Shown: piece by piece, positions 23,885 through 35,300 of the stretch
Numbering within the stretch: position 1 is the first letter of the stretch
Layout: every line of letters begins with the position of its first letter
NCBI GenBank assembly: GCA_963921425.1
Contig: OY992834.1
Span: forward strand, 6,324,001 to 6,388,000
Length of the DNA stretch: 64,000 nt
Source: Dryas octopetala
Lineage: Eukaryota; Streptophyta; Magnoliopsida; Rosales; Rosaceae
Direction of reading: 5' to 3'
Made by a program: the position numbers and the translations under genes
The notes under the pieces: generated by a model
Seen by the model: only the letters and a program-made list of their open reading frames with translations
What the model was told of the DNA's origin: nothing
Databases searched by the model: none

Positions 23885-24130
23885 TGGTAGGGATACATGG
23901 ATGTCATTTGGCATCATAAAACTTCTCTAAATTTGAATATTTTTACGTATATAACAATTTAGAGATAAAAACGTATGAGTTCACAGCTTGAATCATAATC
24001 AATCATAAATGTTCTGATTGGTGAAGATACATGGATGCCATACGGAATTAATCATAAAACTTTCCTAAATTTGAATATTTTTACATACATGACAGTTCAG
24101 ATATTAAAAGGTTACTACAATTTACAGCTC
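23885..24130 (+). repeat. Diverged tandem duplication upstream of RRM gene
   Basis: Two copies of about 125 bp. Both carry ATACATGGATG, CATAAAACTT, CTAAATTTGAATATTTTTAC and an ACAGCT-like end in the same order, starting near 23886 and 24018. The second copy ends about 230 bp before the TATA box of the ARP1-like gene, so it is in distal promoter position. Confidence 0.75.
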
Positions 24131-24362
24131 GTTTGATGTTTTTCACTTGTGATTGTAAAAAGTACTAAATGGCAATTAGCCTATAATCTAGAGAGAGAGA
24201 GAGAGGTTATGAGTTTTATGTGTCTGTCTGTCTGTCTGTGTAGACTTGATGACAACCCCCTCTCTCTCTCTCTCTCTCAGCAGTGAGTGAGGCCTGAGCA
24301 AAGTCTATCTGTCTGCCTCTCTGTTTTTCTCCAAGTATTTTATTTCCACCCCCACTCCCCCT

Positions 24363-24370
24363 TATATTAA
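24363..24370 (+). promoter_or_regulatory. TATA box of the ARP1-like RRM gene
   Basis: TATATTAA lies about 190 bp before the ATG and is followed by a CT-rich leader, a typical plant arrangement. A (CT)n tract (24262-24279) precedes it. Confidence 0.55.
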
Positions 24371-24558
24371 CACCCTCCCTCACATCTCTCTCCCCTCAAA
24401 AACCCCTTCTCTTCTCTCTCTCTATAGCTTTTCTTCTTAAAACATACAAAGCAAGCAGCTTAAGGTTTTTGCTGAGTTGGGTTGAATTGTTGTTTCATAT
24501 CGATCATCACAACAAAGATTTGATTTGATTGGTTTCTGGGACAACATATCGGATCGAA

Positions 24559-26219
24559 ATGACAATGAGCAACAACAACAACGTTAACATTGGGCAGTTC
24601 GGCGACACCACGCTGACCAAGGTCTTCGTTGGAGGCCTCGCATGGGAGACTCCCAAGGAGGCCTTGCGCGAGCACTTCGACAACTACGGTGAGATCTTGG
24701 AGGCCGTCATCATCTCCGACAAACTCACCGGCAGATCCAAGGGCTACGGATTCGTAAGCCTCCCTTCTCTCCTGATTTGGATTCTCTGTTTTTCTTGTTT
24801 TTGCTCGTTAATTTTAACGGTGTTTGCTAATATGACTGTAGGTGACGTTCAAGGAGCCCGAAGCGGCGAAGAAGGCTTGCGAGGACGCCACGCCGGTCAT
24901 CAACGGCCGCCGAGCCAACTGCAACCTGGCTTCGCTCGGGGCTCGCCGCCCCAGGTCGGCTTCAACAACCACCCCTCCTCCTCAACGAGGTACGTTCATG
25001 ACAGACAATATTTATTATAAACTGCTCTTTTCCGATGTGATTTTTTGAAGTTTTGCAAATTGCAACAAATTTTATGTGTCTGAATTTGATCTAAATGATG
25101 GTGAAGGATCCAACGGTGGTGGTGGAGCGAGGTCTATGTCACCTGCATCTGCAAATCACGTGCAATGGTACTACCCAGCAGGGACTCCAGCTGCTGCTTC
25201 TCCATTTCATCATCAGCATCACCAGGCTGTTCCATTTTATGGGTACGTATAAATATAATTTGTATATACATGCCACTTAATTCATGCACTTTGATCTTTC
25301 TTGGGTCTACCTTATGTTATATACTTGTATATATAATGGTTTTTTCTCTTCAGGTACTCTCCCACCTACATTGCTGCTGATATGAGTTACAATCATGTAA
25401 GTAAATTTATCATTATCCGGGGGTAACTTGGGTAATATTCTTTTACGAGACAGTCTCTTAATACAAGATATTATGTTGTCAGATTGATTGATTGATTTTA
25501 AACCACGAGTCAATATAATTAATGATTCATATTCACAATATGGCAATATAAGCATTTTATGTGATTGACCATCTAGTAAAATAACATTTCCAATTATACA
25601 TGACCCCTGTGTAATTTCCATATACTGGACCAGATTTACCTACAATATTACTTATTTGACATTTATTCGAGCTATGACAGCATTGTTGTTAAATGTGGTC
25701 CAAATAAAGAAGAACCTAATTATTAGGGTTGTATACAATTTTTGTGTATATCTCTCATCACGTGTTGTCCAACATAGTGAGAGAAATAGACACACAAATC
25801 GGTTACATAAAAATTTACTCTCAAATATGATTACTCTTTGAAAGTGATTTTGATATTGGTGTTTCTGTGATGGTGCCATATTACAGAAGCTGAGCTACAG
25901 TGGGGGTGCCTACATGAATGGGCATTACTCTCCTCAAGTGTACCCAGGGCAGCCTATGGTGGGTCCCAACACATTGATGCCAATGTATCCTCTATACCAT
26001 TACCACCATCAACAACATACAATGGGCTTACCTGCCCACATCTTCCCACCAACCACAGCAGGCCACGTCACCACAGTCCCAGCAATCATGTCCAAACCAG
26101 CCTCAATTGCTCCAAACCCAGGTAGACTTGTCACACTCAAGCTCTCTCCATTGCCTCACATCACATGCCCTAACATGCCCAACCTAGTCAATGTCCCAAT
26201 GTGGAACTTGGAAAAATAA
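24559..26219 (+). CDS. ARP1-like single-RRM RNA-binding protein
   Basis: Five exons: 24559-24753, 24842-24989, 25107-25242, 25354-25396, 25887-26219; 284 residues. One N-terminal RRM: RNP2 is KVFVGGLAW (residues 21-29), and RNP1 is KGYGFVTF, cut by intron 1 right after Phe65. After the RRM comes a low-complexity tail rich in Pro, Gly, His, Tyr and Ser (HHQHHQ, YHYHHQQH), typical of the plant ARP1/RBM24-like family. The family binds RNA; Arabidopsis ARP1 has been linked to ABA-dependent germination, which I cite as family knowledge and not as shown here. The start at 24559 gives an MTMSNNNN N-terminus. In the last exon a PNPG|GTAGAC site resembles a donor, so an alternative or true C-terminus could differ from the last 31 residues given here. 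Confidence 0.9.
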
Positions 26220-28945
26220 TTGGTATCATTCTGCCACGTGAGGCTACTTGTGATTGAGCTGGGCCCACTGCCAACTCCCATTCTGCAGAACCCACGTGGC
26301 TTGAAACAATGAAATTGGACTTTTGCTCACTTGAGAACTAAATTAAGAATTTCTAATTGTGTAAGATCAATGATGTTTATTTCAATGTTGGACTGCATAC
26401 GAAAATATTTTCTTCCAAATAGTTGAGTTCTCAAATATAAATTACTAATTAGATTAATTTTAATTAAATTATATAATTTTAATTAATAGTCTAACAACAT
26501 AAAATTTTTATGTTGACAGAATGTGTATTAGAAAGAGATTACCATGCATAATTTAGAGGTGGGTATGATGCATTCTATCATATATATTTGTATACTTGAA
26601 TGAAGCCTAATTTGCATTGTTTTCACAAATGTGTAACAACAGAGCTTGAATGGCTGTTTTTGCATTGTTTGTTTTTTCCAATATTGTCCTTTTATTTCTA
26701 TTTATCCAACTGTATGTGGTAGATTCCTGGTAGCAGTTTTAAGGCAATTAATTAATTAGATGTAAACTGATACTACAAGAATAGTTTGCTTGGCTGTGGA
26801 ATAGCAGGTACAGTTGTCACAGGGGAGAGCTTTAAAAAGGTTGGCTAAGCTAAGAGGACCAAGAGGCACTTATTAAAATATTAGTTGGCAATAACAAAGG
26901 GAACGCGGTGGCTGCACACAGCAACATTATTATCTGACCTGTTGTAGCTCTTCTTTCCAATTTTTTATATATTTAATTTACTTTAATTTAATTCATTTTC
27001 TTAATTAGATGTTTGATAAGATTCTTTCATTCTTCTCTCTCTCTCTCTAACATCCATCTCATCCTGAGCTGTGAAGCATTCAAAGAACAATGTAACACAA
27101 GTCCTTGTATCATGTTTAATTGCCCACAGCTTGTGGGTTGGTTGCTTTTCATGGCTTCATTCACAACTTTTCTGCATAAAGCCTGCCCCTCTCTCTCTCT
27201 TCTATAAAACATGCATAAACAATTTATTTTTGCTAGGTAGAATGTAGATATGAGATCGACAACCTGTAAACTCAAACGTCCTAAATTCGAATCATATACG
27301 GATATAAAATTAACCCTTAAATGCATTTGGGTTTACTTTCAAAGTTTTCTTCCCAACGAGAAAAGGGCTTTTCTAGTTACCTAAAAAGGAAAAAAAAAAC
27401 ACACACACACACATAGCATAAGCTATTAAGAGTATAGTATTCAATGCTATATAATGTTTTGGGTTGAATTGTTGTTGTGAAGAGCATTGTCATCCCATTT
27501 CACCAAAACAAACTCTTTGCCCTTCATTACATTTTGTTGGTAAGTGGAAATGATGAATAAAAGTCGTTCAAAACTTATTGAATTTCAGTGCAGACCTGCA
27601 GAGTATGCATTGCACACCATATTAAGATGGCAAATCAGTGAACCTTTATTCATAATTAAATGCAATGAGACTTCATGCAGATTTATAGGCAATTGTGTAT
27701 ATATAGAAGGTTTTATTTTTTTGACTGAATCTGGACGTACCACACATTAAGTTAAAAATCAATTTCATTAATAGTTGGAATGCATAATTTGACAATTATG
27801 CTATTATGATGTGTCTACTTTTAGGCTTCTAAAAAAGGTGAGAGTCTTTATGATAAATTTCCATGTATTAAAAGGACCAAGTAGTTCTGGCTAACGTGTG
27901 ATCCATGTTGCAAGAAACACACTCAATGGTTAGAAAATTCCCATTGCTAATGTACCTGTCTGCGCCTTGAGACCTGGAATGACAGGCATGCTCTCTCTGT
28001 CACCCACCACTAACATAATTTATTTTTGGTTGAGTATAAGTACAGATGTGCAACAAATAGTTATGATATTTTAAAATTGTCTTGAGAAAATGTCTAAATT
28101 TTTTTGGTTGATTTGGTCATGGTGGGTGTGAAATACATGTAAGATAGTAAGGCCCCATTGGTTAAGTGGATCAGGCCCATATGAAAAAAACTGGAAACTA
28201 CAGAGGCCCAAACCCTTGCCAAACATGGCCCAGCGTCTACCAGACCAAATAGTAAAATGAAGAGTCTAATGCATGATGACTAAACATTTAATTAAAATAC
28301 CCAAATTTAAGATAGAAAAAGCTGTAAAAAAACTTAAGCTGAGAGATTCTTGAGTGGGGGAATTGCATTTATATACTGGCATATATCTAATTTTAAGAAA
28401 ATTTAATAATTTTTTAGCATAAATAACACACAGAGTATCATAGTATTGGACGATCCTACCATACAAGAGTAGATGAACCTAGTAATATAATAAGCTTGTT
28501 GGGAACTTGAAGGATTGGCTTAATTTGGTCTGGTTTGGTTTGGATCTGCAGCTTCTGGTTTTGGGCATAGTTCAAAGTTGAAACAGTAGAGCAAGTACAT
28601 AATGAAATGACATAATGCTTTGGAAGGCTTAAAAGAAAAATTCAAGTACGGTGATAGATATGGTGCTCTGCTCTGATAGATATCAGACCCAAGTGTATGT
28701 TTGTCAGGGGACAGTGCCGAGCCAGCTGTGAACAATTGAGGATGCTGATTGGTGTGATAGGCAACACTTTCACACCAAAAAAAGGTATTATTTTAGAAAT
28801 AAGATAAAGGTAAATAAGGCAAACTACGATTTTAGCCCCCTTTAATTTATCTGTCAATATAAGAATGAAAGCTATTTTCTGTTAATTAATTAGATATTTA
28901 GACTGAACCTGGATTTTAAATCTGGGGAAGAACATGAAAAGTGCA
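26220..28945. other. Intergenic DNA, no gene seen
   Basis: Includes the 3' UTR of the ARP1-like gene. Beyond that are only short open frames without homology. A sequence around 27240-27310 has an ATTCGAATC motif reminiscent of a pol III B box, but no A box or SINE body was identified. Confidence 0.55.
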
Positions 28946-30089
28946 TCTCTGACCAAGGAGTGTAATTTCGATTTGGAGGAAATTTTCGATGAAAATTTCG
29001 ACGGAAATTTTAGTAGAAATTTCGATTTCGATAAAATTAGACAAAAACGATGAAAATTACTATCAAAATACGGAAATTTTGAATGAAACTTGACCATATG
29101 TTTATTTAATATATTATTTACTACATAGATAAAAAATATTGAAGAAACTAAATTATATAGTAGGTTTCATGTGATATAAAGTGAATATAATGCGCGCTGG
29201 ATACAAATACTATTAGAAAAATGAGTCACTGATTAATAATTATATAAATAACATCTCATCCCCTAAACCCAAAACTATATACCCTCTATATACCATATAT
29301 CATGTAAGGCTATAACCCTCTATATACCGTATACCATGTAAGGCTATACCCTCTATATACCCTATACCGTATATTATTAAATTTACTCAACCCTACCTCC
29401 TAAACCATAAACCATCAACAATAAACCACTCCCTAAACCCTAAATTATATTAAACTTATATAAAATTATAAACTTAAATACTCTATAGTGATATTTAGTT
29501 TATAAACTTATATAAAATTACTAAACCCATATTATAGTTTTTCTAAAAAAAAATCATATTATAGTTTATATTGTTTTAAACTTTTAATTAGGTTTTATTA
29601 CATTTTTAATACCCTAATGTCTGACAAAAAACCATATTTAAATATGTAATGTATATAGTTTTAGTACAAAGTTTTTAATTAAACTAGTTAATTCCATAAA
29701 TTATGTAATTATGTTTTTTTTGGTACAAAAATTATATAATTATTTTTATATAGTTGTTTAGTTTATATATATATTTTTTATTATTAAATTTTTTATACTT
29801 GATATTCCTAAAATTATAGAACTCTAAAAAATTATAAAACCTATTAGGCTATTACTTCCACCAATTTGTAATACACTAATACTAATACAGTAATACCCAA
29901 TATGCTGAATTGCTGATGGCAAAAAAAAAGAAGTAATACACCCACCCGCTTAAAGGCTTACACAGCTAAAGCCTTTCCCAAAATAAAAAAGCTAAAGCAG
30001 TAAAGGTTGTAAAGCACTAAAGCCTTTGAATAAGTGAATAACCACTTAACCCTAGTCTGCTAGTCATACGACTCATACTTGTGCCGCCG

Positions 30090-30125
<36 letters not shown>

Positions 30126-30594
30126 TCCCTCTCCCTCTCCCTCTCCCTCTCCCTCTTCCTCCCCCTCCCTCTTCCTTATCTTTGTTTCTCAGTTCTCTCT
30201 CTCCCCTCTCTCTCTCTTGCATCTCCGTCATCTCACTCTCTTTCGCCGTCGATCTCTGTTCTGGGGTCACGGAGGGAAGCCGGCAAGGAGGGGGGCTAGG
30301 AAATATAGAGAAGTCGCCGGAGGAGGGCTGAGAAATGTAGAAAAGTCATTGGGGGGGTTGGGAAGTGTAAATAAATCACTGGGGAGGGTTAGGAAATGTT
30401 GAAAATGGATGGGTTCAAAATTTCGACGAAATTTGGGTGAAATTTCGCCGAAAGTTTACAAAAATACACGTGTGGCAGCTTCGAAATTTTGCCGAAAAAT
30501 TATCAAAAATTAATGGGTATGTTATAAAATTTCGGGGCTCCCTAAAAACGAAAATTTTGCCGAAATTTTTGAAATTTCATTCCTTGTCTCTGAC
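28946..30594. mobile_element. Non-autonomous hAT-type element
   Basis: Element 28954-30586 is flanked by the perfect 8-bp duplication TCTCTGAC (28946-28953 and 30587-30594), the hallmark size of hAT transposons. The ends are CAAGGAGTGTAATTTC and, complemented, CAAGGAATGAAATTTC, close to the CARNG...TG ends of that superfamily. Subterminal DNA on both sides is packed with AAATTTCG/CGAAATTT repeats, the kind of sites hAT transposases recognise. Inside are a tandem array of about 37-bp units (TATATACC...CATGTAAGGCTA, about 29280-29370) and a (CT)n block at 30093-30165. No transposase coding sequence was seen. Confidence 0.88.
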
Positions 30595-30749
30595 ACATTT
30601 ATTCTTAGGAAAAATGTCTATAATTACACTTTTTATTTTTGTGTTTATTTGATAAAAAAATTGAGTTTAAATATTTTTTAAAGTTTCAACACCAAGATTG
30701 AAATTTCTAGGAAAATAAAATTCAAGCATATATATGATTTTTGGCATCA

Positions 30750-31186
30750 TTGAATAAAGGAAAAAAAATACATTTTTAGTCCATGTGTTTTATTTTGCAA
30801 TCAATTTTAGTCCTTGTGTTTTCAAAATTGTCAATTTGGTTTTTGTGTTTATGTTTGTAAGCAATTTTAGTATGCCACCACCAATTGTGGCGGCGAGTTT
30901 GTGTCTTTGTGGTGAATTTCACCTATTATGCCCAATAAAGAGAGAGAGAGAGAGAGAGATAAAGAAAGTTGATGGGGGAGAAATTGATGAAGGGAGGGTG
31001 GAGATAGTGGTGGTGTGTTGTTGTCGGTGGTGAAAAAGAATAGAGAAATAATTTTGGTGGTGGTGGACTAAAATTGTTTGCAAACATAAACACATAAACC
31101 AAATTGACAATTTTAAAAACACAAGAATCAAAGTTGATTATAGGGTAAAACACAGGGACTAAAAGTACATTTTTCCCTTAAATAAA
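30750..31186. mobile_element. Mutator-type MITE
   Basis: Element 30759-31177 (419 bp) with TIRs of about 120 bp at high similarity; the arms share AAAATTGTCAATTTGGTTT and converge on a CACCACC-rich centre. Near-identical 9-bp flanks, TTGAATAAA and TTAAATAAA, agree with a Mutator target duplication carrying one change. The centre holds a short (GA)n run. Its right end lies about 1.1 kb before the PWWP start codon. Confidence 0.78.
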
Positions 31187-32310
31187 ACCTATGAATTAAA
31201 CATGTTGTTCATAGCGCTTTGAAGTAGATTTGAGAAAAATATTTGTGTTGGTGGTGCAATTGTGTTTTGAGAGTGACCTTATCTTTGGCAATCTATATCT
31301 TATACCATAATTCATAGTTATAAAAAAAGTTTTTATATGAATTTAGAGTTCTTTTGCAAGCTTTAAAATGTAGAGTTCTTTTCATAAGTTTTAAGATGTT
31401 TATAAAATCATGTATTAGAATCAAGTTTTTATAGGTTAAAATAAAATTTGAGGAAGGAAAGGAAAGAAATGTGAAAATTATAGATTGATGGAAATTGTCG
31501 ATAGTCCTCAAATTATAAATGGCTCAAAATCTAAGGAGTTCGATTGAAAAAAATTGAAACGCCATCGTAATTTATCCTCGTATATTTACTTCTTGTAATT
31601 TGTTAGAAGATTAGTGATATACACTTATATTTTCACTACCAATTAATAAACTATTATCAGATATTGGCCAGGAGAGTTGAGATAAAAACTTTCTTAAATT
31701 AAATCCTTGATAGATAACAGGGAATTTACCTAAGGCTCCCGAACGTCTAATCATAAAATGCCACGTACTGAAATGAAAAGCTCAAAATTATCTACGTATA
31801 CGTGTTTGACATTCATTGGCCCTTCACGATCGGATCCGTGAACGACAAACTGAACATGTAGCTTCCATAAAATTGAAGAAAGCTGAGCTGACCAATCAGT
31901 GAAAAGGGTGAAAAGGGTGAAAAGGGACAACAAAGCATTATGTTCGGTCAGTGTGTGCATTTTATTTTCTTAGATCTCCAAAAGGACACCCACCTTATAC
32001 TCTAAAACACGAACACACAAACACTGTCTTTCTCTCTCTCTACGTTTTAAACCCCAAACCTGGGAACCCTTAATTTTCTTGAGAAGATCTAGAGGTACAC
32101 ACTTAAATCACTCTTGTAAAGCTTTAAAGTTTCAATTTTTGTATGTTTTGTATATGTTATGCTGTACCTGTTCGATGAATTTCTTGATTGCATACTTAGA
32201 TTTGTTCAGTTTTGTGTTTAGGGTTTATGATTTTTTTTTTGATTTTTTTAAAATAAAAATAAAAAGAAGTTTTCTTTGATGATTTTGAAAAATACCAGAT
32301 AACATTCTCA
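31187..32310 (+). other. Promoter and spliced 5' leader of the PWWP gene
   Basis: AT-rich with no coding region. The stretch 31910-32090 has repeated GTGAAAAGG units followed by a CT-rich leader. A donor-like GAG|GTACAC at 32093 and an acceptor-like TACCAG ending at 32298 suggest a 5'-UTR intron of about 205 bp just before the start codon. Confidence 0.5.
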
Positions 32311-35300
32311 ATGGACGAACACAAGGACAAGGAGGATGTTCCTGTTGGTAGTGGTTCAGACTCCACAGTGACTGCTAGTGGGCATGTAGCTGGTGAAGCC
32401 CTAGGTGGGTCTGAGACTGGTGTGAGTCAGGGTCAGGTTGATGGGTCTTTCACTGAGGGCGTTGTTGCAGATGAAGGTGGTTCTTGTAATGGGGATGACC
32501 TAATGGTTGAGGTTCTGGGTTCTGATGTTTATGTTGGTGGGGTTTGCACTAGTGGAGGTGGGGAGTCGAATGATGAGGTGGGTCATAATGAGTCGGTGGA
32601 GGTCAATATGGGTTCGGAGAGAAATATGAGATCTTCGGGTGGAGATGGTGGTAAAGTAGGTGACCCTGGTTCAGGGGAAGTTGGGGTTTTGGGTGGGGAA
32701 GCATTGAATCATGGAGTTAGGACGGGCACTGAGGGTACTGCAGAGGAGGAGATTTCGAAGGGAGTAGCGGTGGAGCATGGTATTGCGGCAGTGGCAACTG
32801 CTGCTGTTGGTTCAACAGGTGGAGAAACCCAGGTTGTTCATATGGAGGAAGCTGAGGTGGTTGCAAGGGAGGATGTGAAATCCCAGGAGGTTAATGTTAC
32901 AGATGAAAAAGCAAGGGATACTGCATCCCAAAATGGAATCACGGTTTCCTTGGTTGGATCTTCAGGTAGTGAAACACAAGTTGTTGTTGAGGAAGTTGCT
33001 GCGTTGGAATGTGTGGAAGGTTCGGGGAGAGGATTGGTGGAGGTTATGGAACAAGAAAGGACGTTGGTTGATGGTGGGGTTGATGCACTCAATGATTTGA
33101 AGACCCAGAAAGCTGGCGTTTCGAATGATGAAGTATGGAATCCTGGAATTGAAACTACGGCTGCACGTTCTTCAGAAACCGTGGAGAATTCGAGTGTACA
33201 AACCCAAGTTGCTGAGGAAAAAGCTGAAGTGATTGTCAATGCAGAAGGTTTGAATCCTAAACCCTTGGGCGAACAAAGCCAAGCTTCTGCTGCTGCTAGT
33301 GATGTTGCAGGAGTGGACAATGGAGATATTTTGACTTCCAAAGTTGCAGGTATGGAAATTGATATAAACGACGAAAGTTTAAGTCATTCGGTAGAACATC
33401 TGGTTAAGATTGAGCCAGTAGGTGGTAGCACCCTTAATCACAACAATATACCTGCACATTCAGTGTCTTCATCTCTGTCAGCTCAAGCAGTTCCTGGAGG
33501 TGAAGTTGGAGTAACAGGCGGGGGTCTTCTGAATTCTGACAAAGATCAGTTCTTGAAACCTGAAGAGAGCATAGAGGACATGGTTCACGATATTGCCCAG
33601 GTTGAATCAATTACCTCTTCTCTGCCAGCTCCGGTGGTTCCTGGAGGTGAAGTTGCAGTGACAGATGGAGAGGGTCTTTTGAATTCTGAAAAAGACCAGC
33701 ACTTCAAACCTGAAGAAAGCATAGAAAAGAATGCGGTCCATGATATTTCCCAGGTTGAATTAAAAACAGGGCAAGAGATGGAGGTGGACAACCAAATTAA
33801 TGGTGCTGAACAGGTTGGCTTAGATGAAGGGCATGAAAAAGATTTAATATCCAATACTGAAGTTCCAGAGCCAGCTGAAAGAGATCAACCCATGAAGCCT
33901 GAGGAGTGTTTGGGAAGGACTGCGACTGCTACTGTTGCGCCACTTAGCACTAATATGGAAATAGAGGTAGAAGTTAGGGAACATGTTACTGTTGCTGAAA
34001 ATGTTGTAGCAGCAGATGATACTGCTCTTTTGAATCCGCATATTGAAGTCCCTAACTCTGTTGATATGAAAGGTGCGTTACCATGTTCAGGAAATGATCA
34101 GAACTCAAAAACTGAGACGATGTGCAGGAGCTCTGATGTCCAAGTCACTGATAGAGGGGATATTGCTTCTATGGACACTGATGAGGTTTTGAATATTGCC
34201 ACTGAATTACCAGGGCCTACAGAGAATGATCAGAAGTTGAAGCTTGAAGGGTGTTTAGACAATAGTGTGACCACTGATCTTGTTCAATCCGGGACCAATG
34301 TTGTGCATGAGGTTGGAGTTAAAGGACAAGTTACTGATGCTGAGCTGGATGGTTTACATGGAGGGCAAGACATGGAAGTTGAAAAAGAAGATACTGATAA
34401 TGAACAACCAAAACCCAGCGAAGAGAAAAGTGTTACACAAGGTGCTATGCAGGCTGGAAGCTCAGAAATAGTGCCTCAACCAAGATATGAGCTACCACCA
34501 GAAAATGAAGGTGTGTTCTCTGCATCTGATTTAGTTTGGGGTAAAGTGAAGAGCCATCCATGGTGGCCTGGACAGATATTTGATTTTATGGTTGCATCTG
34601 AGAAGGCAATGAAATATCATAAAAAGGACTGTTTTTTGGTAGCATATTTTGGGGACCGCACGTTTGCTTGGAATGAAGCATCTAGTTTAAAGCATTTCCG
34701 TTCTCATTTCTCCCAGTCAGAGAAGCAGTGCAATTCAGAAGCGTTCCAGAATGCTGTCAATTCTGCTCTGGAAGAAGTTTCAAGACGCGTAGAGGTGGGC
34801 CTAGCATGCTCTTGCATACCAACAGATGTCTATGAAAAGATTAGATTCCAGATTGTTGAGAACGCTGGGATCTGCCAAGAATCAATTAGAAGAGATGGAG
34901 TGGATGAATCTGCAAGTGCCAGTTCTTTTGAATCCAATAAATTACTTGACTACGTGAAAGCTTTAGCACAGTTCCCATCTGGTGGTAGTGATCGATTAGA
35001 ACTTGTGATAGCTAAGGCTCATTTGCTGGCATTTTATCGTTTGAAGGGTTATTGTAGCTTGCCTGAATTCCAATGTGCTGGAGAGTCATTTGATTTACAT
35101 TCCGAGGGAAAAATAAATCTAGCTGAAACAATTCAGCATGGGATTCCTATTGATAAGGATGATAAAGAGACTTTGTCTGGCCCAGAGATTGTAAAACTCC
35201 AGAGTAGCTCTTCTCATAAGCGTAAACATAACTTAAGAGATGGAGGGTATACTAAAATGAAAGAAAGAAGCCTGTCAGATTTAATGGGTGGTCAAATAGA

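Larger units (their letters stand above)
17316..24300. other. 7-kb gene desert
   Basis: No protein gene, tRNA, snRNA or known microRNA was recognised on either strand. The region contains decayed MITEs (19021-19315, 20707-21079), local duplications (21452-21543, 23885-24130) and short GA microsatellites (18816-18834 and 20243-20269). Islands at 18600-18800 and 22190-22560 are less AT-rich and hold G-box (CACGTG) or GGGCCCA/GGTCCCA motifs. These could be distal regulatory DNA of the ARP1-like gene or unannotated noncoding transcription units. Confidence 0.6.

Noticed and set aside
27235-27310. ATTCGAATC word as a possible pol III B box of a SINE or tRNA
   Set aside because: No A box at the right distance, no cloverleaf, no poly-A tail or flanking duplication could be found. 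A similar TTGAATTCAAATC word near 21260 fails in the same way.
30073-30402. Open frames with long Ser-Leu or Arg-Glu alternation
   Set aside because: These are translations of the (CT)n microsatellite in the hAT element. The same holds for frames at 3214-3424, 36579-36926 and 12590-12790.
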